Positions 20,601 through 31,097 of a stretch of 64,000 nucleotides of DNA are shown here, piece after piece. Origin of the DNA: Mesostigma viride (lineage: Eukaryota > Streptophyta > Mesostigmatophyceae > Mesostigmatales > Mesostigmataceae); contig RPFO01000041.1 of assembly GCA_009746045.1 (NCBI GenBank), forward strand, positions 8,369,841-8,433,840, written 5' to 3'. A program made the translations under genes and the position numbers. Each line of letters begins with the position of its first letter. Within the stretch, counting starts at the first letter, position 1. A model generated the notes under the pieces. It made no database searches, was not told the origin of the DNA, and saw only the letters and a program-made list of their open reading frames with translations.

Positions 20601-20811
20601 CTCCTGTTTAATACCCACGAGCCCCGCGGCCCATTGCTAGAATGCAGGGTAGAAGTCCGCAGGTGGAGGTTATTGCCCCTGAGGATATCCGCTACACTAC
20701 CGCCTCGTCTGCAATTACAGTACAGGACAGCTGAGATGAGGATTTTATCCCCCTCAAGTGGCTATATACGGTAACAAGGGCATGATGCATTGAATGAAAG
20801 AGTGCGTGAGT

Positions 20812-20838
20812 TCGTGCGTGCGTGCGTGCGTGCGTTCG

Positions 20839-20930
<92 letters not shown>

Positions 20931-21462
20931 TGAGGGAGTGAGTGAGTGAGTGAGTGAGTGAGTGAGTGAGTGAGTGAGTGAGTGAGTGAGTGAGTGAGTG
21001 AGTGAGGGAGGGAGGGAGGGAGGGAGGGAGGGAGGGAGGGAGGGAGGGAGGGAGGGAGGGAGGGAGGGAGGGAGGGAGGGAGGGAGGGAGGGAGGGAGGG
21101 AGGGAGGGAGGGAGGGAGGGAGGGAGGGAGGGAGGGAGGGAGGGAGGGAGGGAGGGAGGGAGGGAGGGAGGGAGGGAGGGAGGGAGGGAGGGAGGGAGGA
21201 GGGGGGGAGGGAGGGAGGGAGGGAGGGAGGGAGGGAGGGAGGGAGGGAGGGAGGGAGGGAGGGAGGGAGGGAGGGAGGGAGGGAGGGAGGGAGGGGGAGG
21301 GAGGGAGGGAGGGAGGGAGGGAGGGAGGGAGGGAGGGAGGAGGGAGGAGGGAGGGAGGGAGGGAGGGAGGGAGGGAGGGAGGGAGGGAGGGAGGGAGGGA
21401 GGGAGGGAGGGAGGGAGGGAGGGAGGGAGGGAGGGAGGGAGGGAGGGAGGGAGGGAGGGACG
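20812..21462 (+). repeat. Compound microsatellite (GTGC)n - (GTGA)n - (GGGA)n
   Basis: About 120 bp of (GTGC/CGTG)n up to 20934, about 70 bp of (GTGA)n up to 21005, then about 455 bp of (GGGA)n with a few GGA/GGGGA interruptions. The long open frames here (SLPPSLPPS, GREGGREGG) are artefacts of the repeat. The purine strand has many GGG runs, so quadruplex or triplex formation is plausible. Confidence 0.95.
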
Positions 21463-21656
21463 GAGTGCAAATGGCCGGGGAAATACGCTTTGGATTTGGA
21501 GCTCGATTTTGTTTTGTACATCGTCATGATCAATCTGCAGAGGACTTTTACCGGGCATTTTCGGCATCAGTAGATTAATGCATTAAAGGAGACAGTGTCT
21601 CTACCTTTGTCATGTTTCTAAGTACTATCATGGCAATGGTAATCCTCCCACCCACA

Positions 21657-21860
21657 CTATTCACCAAGCACACGTTCAGCCCACTGACCAAGCACATGTT
21701 CCACCCACTGACCAAGCACACGTTCCACCCACTGACCACACACGGGTTCCACCTACTGACCAAGCACACGTTCCACCCACTGCATGAACAAACACGGGTT
21801 CCCTACACTGACCAAAACAACACGTTCAACTCACTGACCAAGCACACTCTTTACCCACTG
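21657..21860 (+). repeat. Minisatellite with about 24-bp unit
   Basis: Seven or eight degenerate units of the type CTGACCAAGCACACGTTC + CACCCA. Variants carry CACACACGGG. The period of 24 keeps one frame open (TKHTFHPL repeats), but composition and lack of context argue against a real protein. Confidence 0.8.
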
Positions 21861-22393
21861 ACCACGCACGGGTGCACCATACTAACCAAAGCACTCCGGG
21901 TTAGTACCATCATCCACGAGTTGTCCAGGTGCTGCCAAGTTGGCCTAGCCCCTACACTGCACTCACCGACCGAACCAAACAGCCAAGCAAGCAACCCAAT
22001 TACCACCAATTGAAAGCAAACGGCATGTCTCTTCACCCTAATAATATAGTATGTACAGTCATTCATGCCTTCAGTTGGGTTGGCTTGAGTTGTGTTCACA
22101 ACTTAATTTGGGTCGCATGATTAATTAAACTCGTGCTCCCGTTGGGTCGCATCAGATTTCGGCATTCAAGTTCAAAGTAGTTCAGAACAGTATATTTGAG
22201 TATCTTTAGTTCAAATTAGTACAATTAAGTAGAGTCATTCATGCATTAAGTTGGGTCGACCCCACAAAAACCTTGAACACAACGAAAGGCGTGAATGACG
22301 GAATAACTGTACCAGTAGGGGCTTGGCCCCTACCGGGTCTACTTGTTATCATGGATAAAACACACAAATTATTTTGACAATAGAGCTTCTGAA

Positions 22394-22573
22394 TTAGTAA
22401 CAACATGTAATGGGTGAGACCACGCACGTGTTGGACATTGATGTTAACGCGGTACACCAGGGCTGCAGCTCTCGATTGCCGCCCCATGAGCCATCCTTGC
22501 GCATCCGTGACAAATAATCTAGAAAGGAGACCTCTTCCTTTTCATTAAAAGAAGCGAAGAAGGGCGCGTGTGC
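22394..22573 (-). CDS. Probable OTU-domain protease, C-terminal exon (frame broken)
   Basis: On the minus strand, after an AG at 22575-22574, the frame reads HAPFFASFNEKEE, then FLDYLSRMRKDGSWGGNREL. The F..YL..M..dG.WGG..EL pattern is typical of the second half of OTU deubiquitinases. After RELQ the expected continuation (LVYRVNINV, containing the hydrophobic beta strand before the catalytic His) is found one frame away, so a 1-nt deletion or sequencing error interrupts it near 22,470. The catalytic His is not evident. Confidence 0.6.
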   Translation of the reverse strand, partial: AHAPFFASFNEKEEVSFLDYLSRMRKDGSWGGNRELQPWCTALTSMSNTCVVSPITCCY

Positions 22574-22817
22574 CTGCAGAAACGTGGCAATATATGTATG
22601 GTACAGCACCCCATAGTCCAGCAGTTATGATTGAGAGAAGGCATACTAGGAATGAGTTGACGGCAGTGCAGGTGGCAAACGTGTATAATGACTTGTGTAC
22701 GTGGGCGCACAAAACATGCTGTGATCGACAGGCCAATGGAAAGGACATGTGAAATGCAGGCAAGCAAACATGGTACTAAACACGTAAAGAACAACGACAT
22801 AGGCAGCTCCACAATAC
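22574..22817 (-). other. Predicted spliceosomal intron in the OTU-like gene
   Basis: On the minus strand a CAG|GTATTG donor at 22818/22817 and a TTTCTGCAG acceptor ending at 22574 define a 244-nt intron. Joining keeps the reading frame and gives a continuous OTU-type match from the DGNCLF segment to the WGG segment. This is direct sequence evidence of eukaryotic splicing. Confidence 0.6.
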
Positions 22818-23078
22818 CTGCATATAGTCCACGACTTCCTGTCGGCATGGGTGTGTCCCCATGATGTTTCTTGTGCGCTGATGAGTTATAGCCCCAAACA
22901 GACAGTTGCCATCACGTGGAGTGGCGCAGATCTTCATGGCACTTGGAGGGTAAATTGCTGAAGGCCTGTGGTGAGTACAAGCAACACCATGCTCACCGGC
23001 AGTAACGTGTAACCACAAGTACTCGAAAGATAATTGGGTAGTGCGCGGCATAAACTTCATGTCGCCACGTTCGGGCAA
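22818..23078 (-). CDS. Probable OTU-domain protease, exon with catalytic Cys
   Basis: The minus-strand frame carries TPRDGNCLFGAITHQ, the Asp/Cys motif of OTU cysteine proteases (catalytic Cys in DGNCLF), followed by RQEVVDYMQ ahead of the predicted donor. OTU enzymes remove ubiquitin from proteins. The sequence before about residue 45 of this frame does not look OTU-like, so another intron or a start near there is possible. This is the only sign of a host gene between 21.9 and 25 kb. Confidence 0.6.
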
Positions 23079-25005
23079 TAGGCATGGATATCCCTGCCTA
23101 TTCGATATATATGAGCGAAGTCGTCGGATTACCCACTCGCCAAGTCAAGGTCTTCCCTAAAAGCGAGCGGGCGCGCTAAAGAAGACTTACATTCGACCAG
23201 GAATCATCAACACGCCCAGCTGCTCGCTAAATCTAGTTGCTAAATCGCACAGCGCCGATGCAGGCCGAACGGACCTTTTTCCACAAAAAAATAGGCTGCA
23301 GCTTTCAAGGGGTTAAAACTATCGCGATATTTCAAATAAATGACACTCCGATCACTGTCAGCATTGTTTGCAAGCACTCAATATGCCCCAGAATCGATGT
23401 CTACTGTATTGCAGCACCGCCATTCATTTCTTTGTCCCTGCTTTACTATTACTATCACCGGCCAGGCTGTCTTTGGCCCGCTCACGCAGTGAAATGTTCT
23501 GCCTCTAATTCGACTCCGCGACACCGGAACAGTGAGCGCGCCGCGGAATTACGCGGGAAACGGCTCTGTTTACCGTCAACGCGGTTTTACTGAACACCGG
23601 TACAACGCTAACCTTGTTCAGCCTGAACCGCCAGCTGAGCGAAGCCATTTCGTTCAGTATAGTTCAGAAATCTTGGTACGGACTCATCTCGTAATATCGT
23701 TGGCTAATACTAGTAATCCTCGAATTCAGTCCCTTCGCGCCGATTGGTCCATTTTTAACACCATTTTAACACCAAAACCCTTAACACCAAAAAGACACCA
23801 CGTCCGTTAGTGTTTCAGTTGTATCCATGAGCAGTTCGTCCGTCCGTCAGATTCACCCATCTGACGGTCGTAAATCGGTGGGAGAGTAAATGGGTGGGAG
23901 AGATGAGCATTCTTGTTGTTGTTGTGTCCCACGCCGCACATGGGCAGCAGAGAATCTTTAGCGGCCGATCCATCAGCATAGATATGCTTGCAGTTGTGGT
24001 CATGATCAGAGCTGCGTCAAGACGTGAGACGTGTCAACTCATTAGTCAAGGCGAGATCAGTCTTGATCAGTCAAGGTTGGCTTTCGGTGCTGTGTAAGGT
24101 TAGGTGAGGTTCCAGTTCGTCGCCCCATCCTGCGCTGTCACGTGATCGATTGCCACTGTTGCAGGCCACCTGTCAACTTGTACAGTAGCTTTCGAAAGCA
24201 TCCATAAGCCGGGAAGTAACCAGAAGCCGACCACAGCTGATACTGGCAAATCTGTGACGCACGGAAGGAACGGAAAGATTTGCTACAAGCCGGTCGTCGT
24301 TGTCCCAAGTGCTCGATTTCACAGTTCGTTTCGTAACGACAACCTGCTATTATTTGTGATGTTAAAAGAAACTGCGGGCGGCGACACCGCAAGACCGCGT
24401 AAGACGTCCTTACAAATAGATCCCCTGTCGTGTCGGTTTAATGTGCCGAGGGGTACGACCGCGCTCCCGGTCATTCATGGCCCCTTCGGCCAGCGGGCAT
24501 TGCGGCAATTCTCAGCAAAATTAATTAAATTATTTTGGCATCCTTCGGGTTTACGCCGGGCACTATAGGCACTATAGTGTCTGTCTCCCCCTAAATCTTA
24601 GTTTCGGCGTTTGTTGCTGTTCAACGGGCATCGACGCGAATTGAGTATTTGGAAAGCTACCTACTTGTCCCTGCCATTTTACTGACGGTTTATCATCGAA
24701 ACGGCCTTGGATTCTCTGCTTTTCCTGCTATTGAGGTGGCATTACCCGATTCGAGGGGTCTTCGATCGGGCGGTGCAATGTGGAATTTTGTAAACGCTGT
24801 AGTCCACTGCCTGGGCATTTAGTTACGAGTGGGTGCCGACGATATCTTAAATCTTTTGTTGCCGCAACGTTGCGCAAGTGACGGATCCCCGCCGTCTTGT
24901 GCTTTCCCCTGGCTTTTTCTCTGTGATGACAATGGTACGTATTGATTTTCACCCGACGTTTTTAGAATTCCTATATTTACTTAATTGAAGGCACAGAGAT
25001 AGGAC
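23079..25005. other. Region without supported genes
   Basis: Only short ORFs. Around 23,690-23,795 lies the second copy of the AACACC-rich dispersed repeat seen at 13,405-13,520. Promoter elements of the LRR gene could lie at its right end but none is recognisable. Confidence 0.5.
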
Positions 25006-25017
25006 TTGCGCTTCTAC

Positions 25018-25281
25018 TCCCTGCCTCCCTCCCTCCCTCCCTCCCTCCCTCCCTCCCTCCCTGCCTCCCTCCCTCCCTCCCTCCCTCCCTCCCTCCCTCC
25101 CTCCTCCCTCCCCCCCTCCCTCCCTCCCTCCCTACCTACCTCCCTCCCTCCCTCCCTCCCTCCCTCCCTCCCTCCCTCCCTCCCTCCCTCCCTCCCTCCC
25201 TCCCTCCCTCCCTCCCTCCCTCCCTCCCTCCCTCCCTCCCTCCCTCCCTCCCTCCCTCCCTCCCCCCCTCCCTCCCTGCCT
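25018..25281 (+). repeat. (CCCT)n microsatellite
   Basis: About 260 bp of TCCC repeats with few interruptions, directly upstream of the LRR gene. It is the opposite-strand counterpart of the (GGGA)n tract at 21.0-21.46 kb, so the two tracts form an inverted pair around the 21.5-25 kb segment. Confidence 0.95.
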
Positions 25282-25504
25282 GCCTTCCTTTGTCCCCCCT
25301 CCCTTCCCACCCACCCACCCCCCGACTCCCTCCCTCTCTGTCTCCCTCCCCTTCTTCCCCATCCTTCTCCACCCTGTCCACAGCCCTCTGTCCCGCCATT
25401 CCCCCTCCTCCCCCTCTTTTCCGGACTCGCTGGTCACCCAATTGTACCACCACCATCCCACACATCCACCCACCACTCCTCCCATAATCGTCTCTTCCTA
25501 ACCC

Positions 25505-26968
25505 ATGCTGCTAAACTCTTTCAACCTGTCTCATCCCATGCCTGCCAAACCCTCCTCCCCGGCCTCACTCAACCAGCATCGAATCGTCATCCAAAAGACC
25601 TCATTAATTACCCCCTTCGAGCCCAGCCCAGAACCGGCTACGCACCCCCTAGACATCGACCTCAACACGCTGACGGGGATCTGCGAGCTGGGCGCTCAGA
25701 TCGTGGGCAAGCTTCCCCTTCTCAACCGCGTGCGCCTCCGCGGCCTCTCCCGCACGCTCCGCTCCTCGGTCGATGAGTCCCTACGCAGGGAGCTCTGCCT
25801 GCTCGACAGCCACCTGCAGGGCGTGGCTGACAAGCAGGCCGCCGCCACCTGGCTCACCTCGGTGTGCCCGAATCTCTTCCACGTAAAGCTCACCTGCCTG
25901 GACAATGACGTGCTGACGTCACTCGCCGCAAACTGCCGCCAGCTGCGCCACCTCAGTGTGTCCGGGTCACCCTTCATCGGCGACGCGGGCATCACCTCGC
26001 TCGGGCACCACTGCCCCTACCTCCAGCGCCTTGATGCGGGCGACACGGGGATCACCGACGTGGGCCTGGGGGCGCTCGCCGGCGCCTGCCAGGGACTCAC
26101 GTCCCTCTCCGTGCGCGGGTGCAACGGCAACACGACCGTGATGCCCCAGCGCGCGGCCGCGGGGGACGATGTGGAGGTGGTCACCGGCGTGACCAACGCC
26201 AGCATTGTCAAGCTGGCCCGGGGCTGTCCGTGGCTGGAGCAGCTGGACGTGGAGAACTGTTTTGGGGTCAGCGATGCGGGTATCCGCGCGGTGGCTGCGC
26301 ACTGCTGCCGCCTGCGCAGCCTCAACGTGGGCATGTGTGTGGCGCTCACGGACGACAGCATCATCGCGGTGGCCCAGCGGTGCGCTCACCTCGAGTCGCT
26401 GGACGTGGGCCACTGCCCGGGGGTCACGGACGCCAGCATTTCGGTCATCGCGCGCCGATGCCGCCACCTGTCCTCGCTGTCGGTCATGTTCTGCCTCGGT
26501 GTGACTGATGCCAGCATTGCAGAGATCGCGTCCGGGTGCCCCGAGCTCCGCACCCTCAACACAGTGCGATGCCTGCGCGTCACGGATGCAAGCATTGAGG
26601 CGGTTGGGAGGAGCTGCCCCCAGCTTGAGGCGCTCTTGGTGTCCCAGTGCCCTGCCATCACTGACCGGGCGCTTACCGTGGTCGCAAAGAACTGTCGACG
26701 GCTTCGCCAGCTGGCGGTGCAGGGTGGGACGGGCGTCACGGACGCCAGCATTACCCGCATCGCCGAGAGCTGTGGCGTGCTCGACCGGCTGCACCTCATC
26801 CAGTGCGGCGGGGTCACCGATGCAAGTGTAAGGGTGGTTGGGACCAAGTGCGCCAGGCTGCAGGCGCTCGACGTGCGAGGCTGCGCCGGCGTGACGGAGG
26901 ACGGTTTGAGCATGGTGCGGGAGCTGCGGCCGGCCGCCAAGGTCATGGCCGGGAAGATGAGAAGTTAG
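25505..26968 (+). CDS. Leucine-rich-repeat protein of the FBXL/AMN1 (cysteine-containing LRR) type
   Basis: 487 residues, uninterrupted. Residues about 60-100 have a short helical F-box-like segment (VGKLPLLNRVRLRGLSRTLR). From about 120 to the end there are 12 or more LRR-CC units of about 26 residues with the pattern C..L..L.v..C.gvTDasi..ia..C. Such proteins act mostly as substrate receptors of SCF ubiquitin ligases. The F-box is weak, so a free LRR protein is an alternative. Codon third positions are strongly G/C and units differ from each other, as expected of a functional host gene. The start Met is the first in this frame after the CCCT repeat. Stop is TAG, showing that TAG is a stop codon here. 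Confidence 0.8.
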   Translation: MLLNSFNLSHPMPAKPSSPASLNQHRIVIQKTSLITPFEPSPEPATHPLDIDLNTLTGICELGAQIVGKLPLLNRVRLRGLSRTLRSSVDESLRRELCLLDSHLQGVADKQAAATWLTSVCPNLFHVKLTCLDNDVLTSLAANCRQLRHLSVSGSPFIGDAGITSLGHHCPYLQRLDAGDTGITDVGLGALAGACQGLTSLSVRGCNGNTTVMPQRAAAGDDVEVVTGVTNASIVKLARGCPWLEQLDVENCFGVSDAGIRAVAAHCCRLRSLNVGMCVALTDDSIIAVAQRCAHLESLDVGHCPGVTDASISVIARRCRHLSSLSVMFCLGVTDASIAEIASGCPELRTLNTVRCLRVTDASIEAVGRSCPQLEALLVSQCPAITDRALTVVAKNCRRLRQLAVQGGTGVTDASITRIAESCGVLDRLHLIQCGGVTDASVRVVGTKCARLQALDVRGCAGVTEDGLSMVRELRPAAKVMAGKMRS

Positions 26969-27462
26969 CCGCCGACAAGGGCGTCATTTTGTTCTATTTT
27001 ATGTCAAACATGGGGCAGGGGCGGGGGAGGCCAAGGAGAGGAGCAAGGATACTGTGGTGTTGGGTGCAGAGCTTTTTAGTTGTACAATCTCTCGCTGTAA
27101 GGGGGCTTTTACGGTGCTTTTTTGTCAAACTGAAAGGGAATTTCGGGTTTGAGAGACAACCCGTCTTGTTCTCCTTTTTCCCTTTTTTTCCTGGAGGCTT
27201 TTTGGCTACGGGTTGTGACGACACATCCTTCGTATGGCCCACGTTTTTTCACCCCTAGGCTGCACAGCAGTGGCTGCCTGAAATTTTGTTAGCACTGCCT
27301 AGGTCCATGTGCCTAGGTCCCGGCAAGTCAGTCCCTTTTTTGCCATGTGCAATAGTTGAAAGGCTGTATAGATATAGCCTCCATGGATACGACATGCCCA
27401 AAGGCTAGTGTAGTGAGTCGTTTGAGATTGCTATGTTTATGCGAGTTCAATGGGAATACTCA
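26969..27462 (+). other. 3' flank of the LRR gene
   Basis: No gene. T-rich, with a TGTAA at about 27,096-27,100 that would fit a green-algal polyadenylation signal; this is suggestive only. Confidence 0.35.
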
Positions 27463-27700
27463 AATTAATTAATTAATTAATTAGGAGCATAACTCCGTTG
27501 GGAGTGAATGTAGCACATATCCCAGAGAAGGGGCATATGGCTTTTAATACATTCTAAGCTACTTCCTGCAAGGGTGGGAATGTAAACGACACTTGCTCGA
27601 GGTGCACCAGGGCACCTGCACCCCCACGATCTATCAAGCTCAACCCAGCTAAGGGGAGCCTGTCATAGGGAGGGAAAATCAGCATGGCTATACAAATTTT
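27463..27700 (-). repeat. About 240-bp repeat flanking the RT element, left copy
   Basis: Matches 30003-30256 in the same orientation with moderate divergence. It begins with (TTAA)n and the reverse complement of the CCAAC hairpin. It can be read either as a minus-strand SINE/LINE 3' end or as the long direct repeats that bound Penelope-like elements. Confidence 0.65.
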
Positions 27701-27708
27701 GCAACGCC

Positions 27709-29334
27709 ATGAGCACGGACCTACAGCTTGCTCCCCTTGCCATGGAACCGTGGTTTCGCGCCGTCATTCACGAATGCAATGCACGTCTCACCAGGCTTGA
27801 TTACCGTCTCCAGCAGGTCCACCGCACCACCTGGCTCAACACCACAGATAAAGCACTTCTTGACCACTTCAAGCAGGACTTTATCATCACGTGTGTTGAC
27901 AAGAGTGCCAACAACTTTGCTTTCATATGCAAGAAGCACTACCTTGCTACTTTGCAACACGAGTTGGCGTCCAGCCCTACCTATGTTCAGCGTGCACAGT
28001 CCACCGCCAGTATCACCGCTGCTCATCGGGCTTTTCTGCACAGCCAAAACATTTTTGCTCGGGCATTCCTTAAGCGGCAGCGACGCGCCACCACCACTAC
28101 GTTCCCATATCTGTATCTCACTCTTAAGCTGCACAAAACTCCTGTTGCTTTGCGCACCATTGCTGCGTCGCATTCAGCCCCACTGATGCCTCTCTCGAAA
28201 CTCATCTGCCATGCTTTGAATGCTCTTCTCCCCGAAGCCAATGCATTATGGGTGGAGGTGCTGTCGAATGCCGGGTATGAATGCGCTGGTAGTTGGATCG
28301 TCATAGACTCAGCCCAAGTACGCCTACGCCTTGCCGCCCTTAGCCGTTCTAAGACAGCAGCAGAGAAACGTATACCTATGCCCATAGCCACCTATGATTT
28401 CACCACTCTATATACCACACTAGATTTGCACGATTTGAAAGCTCGTTTAGATAGCCTCCTTACTCGTCTGTATGCACGTAGGCCTCACGGGCGCAACCAC
28501 CTGCACGTGCGTGTTTCTCAGACCAAGCCCACGGCAACGTGGCTCTCAGGGATCGCGGCAGGTGCTATCGTGCGGGATGGTTATAATTATATTATCACGA
28601 AGGCTGACCTTGTCCATTGGATCTCTTATCTTGTTGATAACACCTTCATCTGTTTTGCGGGCAATGTATACCAACAAGCTATCGGCATCCCTATGGGCAC
28701 TAACTGTGCCGGGCTCCTTGCAAACCTCTATCTATACACTTATGAGCTTGCATTCATGGAGAATCTCATTGCCTCAAACGATGATGTTCTCATCAGGCGT
28801 TTTATCCATACATGTCGATACATTGATGATGTCATCGCTTTCGACAACCCTGATTTCGCAACCCATTTGTATATCACCGCTGGTCTGCCTGGCATCTACC
28901 CGCAAGCGTCCCTCACATTAAAGCTCACGTCGGAGGATACTCATTGCAATTACCTCGATCTTAACATTACCCATAACAAGAAGGGCTGGCGTACGGCTAT
29001 CTATGATAAGCGCAAGGATCCTAAATACCAGCAAATTCCTTTTATTCGTTACCCCGATATTCACAGTCTCCTTTCCCACACAGCAAAATATGGTGTTGTT
29101 CTTTCTCAGTTACATCGTTTTTCCCGTCTTTGTTCTTATCGTGTTGATTTCATCACGACTCTTGTTGAACTCTTGCAGCGTTTATTGGTCAAAGACTATG
29201 ACCGAGCCATTATGCTCCGTCAAGTCCGATGTTTTTTGCAACGTCACCCACATCTGTTCGGTGCTGCCCCTTGGCACAAGCTCTACAAACAGGTCGTGGA
29301 CCGGCTGGATCGCATAGTATCTCCGCACATCTGA
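27709..29334 (+). CDS. Reverse transcriptase of a Penelope-like or related retroelement
   Basis: 541 residues. N-terminal half: FKQDFIITCVDKSANNFAFICKKHY and PYLYLTLKLHKTP, conserved in a widespread family of single-ORF RTs from protists and invertebrates. RT core: ATYDFTTLYTTLD (motif A), GIPMGTNCAGLLANLYLYTYE (motif B region) and RYIDD near residue 370 (motif C). Then YLDLNITHNKK and YDKRKDPKYQ. No endonuclease domain follows, so this is an endonuclease-less form or the EN is encoded elsewhere. Flanking 240-bp direct repeats fit a Penelope-like organisation; the class assignment is tentative. The ORF is intact, and a nearly identical truncated copy lies at 17611, so the family was active recently. 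Confidence 0.75.
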   Translation: MSTDLQLAPLAMEPWFRAVIHECNARLTRLDYRLQQVHRTTWLNTTDKALLDHFKQDFIITCVDKSANNFAFICKKHYLATLQHELASSPTYVQRAQSTASITAAHRAFLHSQNIFARAFLKRQRRATTTTFPYLYLTLKLHKTPVALRTIAASHSAPLMPLSKLICHALNALLPEANALWVEVLSNAGYECAGSWIVIDSAQVRLRLAALSRSKTAAEKRIPMPIATYDFTTLYTTLDLHDLKARLDSLLTRLYARRPHGRNHLHVRVSQTKPTATWLSGIAAGAIVRDGYNYIITKADLVHWISYLVDNTFICFAGNVYQQAIGIPMGTNCAGLLANLYLYTYELAFMENLIASNDDVLIRRFIHTCRYIDDVIAFDNPDFATHLYITAGLPGIYPQASLTLKLTSEDTHCNYLDLNITHNKKGWRTAIYDKRKDPKYQQIPFIRYPDIHSLLSHTAKYGVVLSQLHRFSRLCSYRVDFITTLVELLQRLLVKDYDRAIMLRQVRCFLQRHPHLFGAAPWHKLYKQVVDRLDRIVSPHI

Positions 29335-30002
29335 ACCCTGTGATGCCAGATCTCCTTTGCGGCCGTTCCGAGCTTGGCACTGGATTCGTTGTCCACATCG
29401 TCGCGTCGCTGCCGCAACACGATGTTTTCTGGCATCCGCGGGCTTTTGGTTCCCGCCGCACATTTGAAAGTGCTGTCCTCCGGCTTTTTGCCTTTGCACC
29501 GTGTGCAGTTCTTGGACGTTTGGAATCATGGCATGGCTAACGTGATGACTGACTAGCTAGACCTTTTCAGTGGTTTTCCATTTGCGGGTATTTCCTCGTA
29601 AATGGTGGGAGAGCGATCGCAGCAATGGTGCTCACCACTAGACACTCCCGGCCAGTTAGGCTAGAAACACACGCCCTGATCAAGCATGCTGTTTCCGGCC
29701 CCACCGTCTAGGTCATCTAGTCGCTCCACACGTAAGCCAGCCATAATTTCAATGCACAAGGATACACATTTCCATCACCATTCATCTTCATCATCCTGAA
29801 CGACTCGAAAACGCGGAAAAGATAACGGCAGGCTCGAGCTACCATGGTCCGGATTCTCCCGATTTCTGGCCTGCGCTGGTTGTCTCTTTGATACAAAAGC
29901 TAAGGCATGGCTTCTCAGCGGAGAGTGGCTCTCTGCGCAGTCACAGCATGACTAAATAATAAAGCTAGGCATCATCTGGTGTGTGGCGCGTCATGGGCAC
30001 AC
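29335..30002 (+). other. 3' part of the RT element
   Basis: No convincing gene. Positions to about 29,885 are shared with 18,346-18,896. From 29,893 to 30,003 a GGCATGGCTTCTCAGC segment recurs at 30,652-30,762, so another short repeat lies here. An AATAAA-like signal is at about 29,957. Confidence 0.5.
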
Positions 30003-30256
30003 ATTAATTAATTAATTAATTAATTAATTAATTAATTAATTAGGAACATAACTCCGTTGGGAGTATCTGTAGCACACAGCCCAGAGAAGGGGCATATGGC
30101 CTATAATACATTCTAAGCTACTTCCTGCAAGGGTGGGAATGTAAACAACACTTGCTCTAGGTGCACTAGGGCACCGGCACCACCCAGAGTCTCGGGCAAC
30201 ACCCAGCTAAGGGGAGCTCGTCATAGGTGGGGAAGATCAGCATAGCTATACAAGAG
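30003..30256 (-). repeat. About 240-bp repeat flanking the RT element, right copy
   Basis: Same orientation as 27463-27700 and similar over its whole length, including GGGGCATATGGC and CTACTTCCTGCAAGGGTGGG. It starts with about 40 bp of (TTAA)n and the inverted hairpin. Confidence 0.65.
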
Positions 30257-30660
30257 CTATGCTGCATGAGCCAGTGATGTTAGACGCCGCAAGGCCCGCA
30301 CCTTCAAGAACAGCTAGTAGAGGACATGGGGGGCCTAGGCCTCTCCGTGATTTGGAAGAAGATGATGGACAAGGCCAAGTGGGCCCAGGTCATAGAGGAC
30401 AACGAGCCCCCCCCAGTGGGGAAGCGCCCGCGTGTGCAATCTCGTGGGAGGCACGCCAGATAGCCCCCTAGAGCAGCGTGCGGCTGCCTAGATAGATGTT
30501 GTAGTTAGAATGTTGTTAGATAGATGTAGTATGTAGCCAATGTAGATAGACTAGACCGGTAGGACTGTTTGCACCCATCCATCCATCCATCGGGGTTAAT
30601 GCTCCGTGACTCCCCAACGGGAGCACGAGTCTAATTAATTAATTAATTAATACAAGAGCT
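30257..30660 (+). pseudogene. 3'-terminal fragment of an APE-class LINE
   Basis: Matches the end of the LINE relic at 20,030-20,400: the GTTAGACGCCGCAAGGCC start, a KWAQVIEDNEPPPVGKRP-type reading, a run of CCATC, then the CTCCCCAACGGGAG hairpin and (TTAA)n at 30,632-30,650. Only the last about 60 codons remain. Confidence 0.7.
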
Positions 30661-31097
30661 AGGGCATGGCTTCTCAGCAGAGAGTGACTCCCTGCATGGG
30701 CACTGCATAATTAAATAAAGCTAGGCATCATCTGGAGTGTGGCTCATCATCATAGGCACACATGTACATGACTAAAATGCTAGGCTGCAGCTGGTATAGT
30801 GCCTGTAGTAGGCAGGCATGTACAAGGCCACGGTCTAACTATTCTACACTACTGCTGCCCTATTCCCCTGAAGGCAGCATCTATCGGGTTTACCCATCAC
30901 ATGGCCTGCCGAGAATGCTCATAACTTTCGACTCAGGCCATGAAATTTAGTCGGGTTTGTTGCATTCGACTTGTCTTTTGATGACGAACATGCCGGTATA
31001 ATTTCCTGCAGCTATCGTCCCCGATTTCGTACGTTCTCGACCTCGGCCTGCCCAGCAGATATCGCTATTTTCGACTCGATATGGCGGCATTCCCTTC
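30661..31097 (+). other. Short repeats and 5' leader of the LINE
   Basis: 30,652-30,762 repeats 29,893-30,003. The segment 30,795-30,870 (GTGCCTGTAGTAGGC...CTAACTATTCTACACTACT) recurs at 38,077-38,153. The end is probably the 5' untranslated part of the LINE at 31,098. Confidence 0.5.

Noticed and set aside
20692-21573. Long ORFs encoding SLPP, GREGG and ARTH repeats
   Set aside because: They exist only because the four-base microsatellites lack stops in several frames on both strands; no unique flanking coding sequence supports them.
25006-25776. 256-residue Pro/Ser-rich ORF over the CCCT tract
   Set aside because: Same simple-repeat artefact; it runs out of frame into the LRR gene.
25967-26794. 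275-residue minus-strand ORF over the LRR gene
   Set aside because: Antisense shadow created by the repeat structure of the LRR gene.
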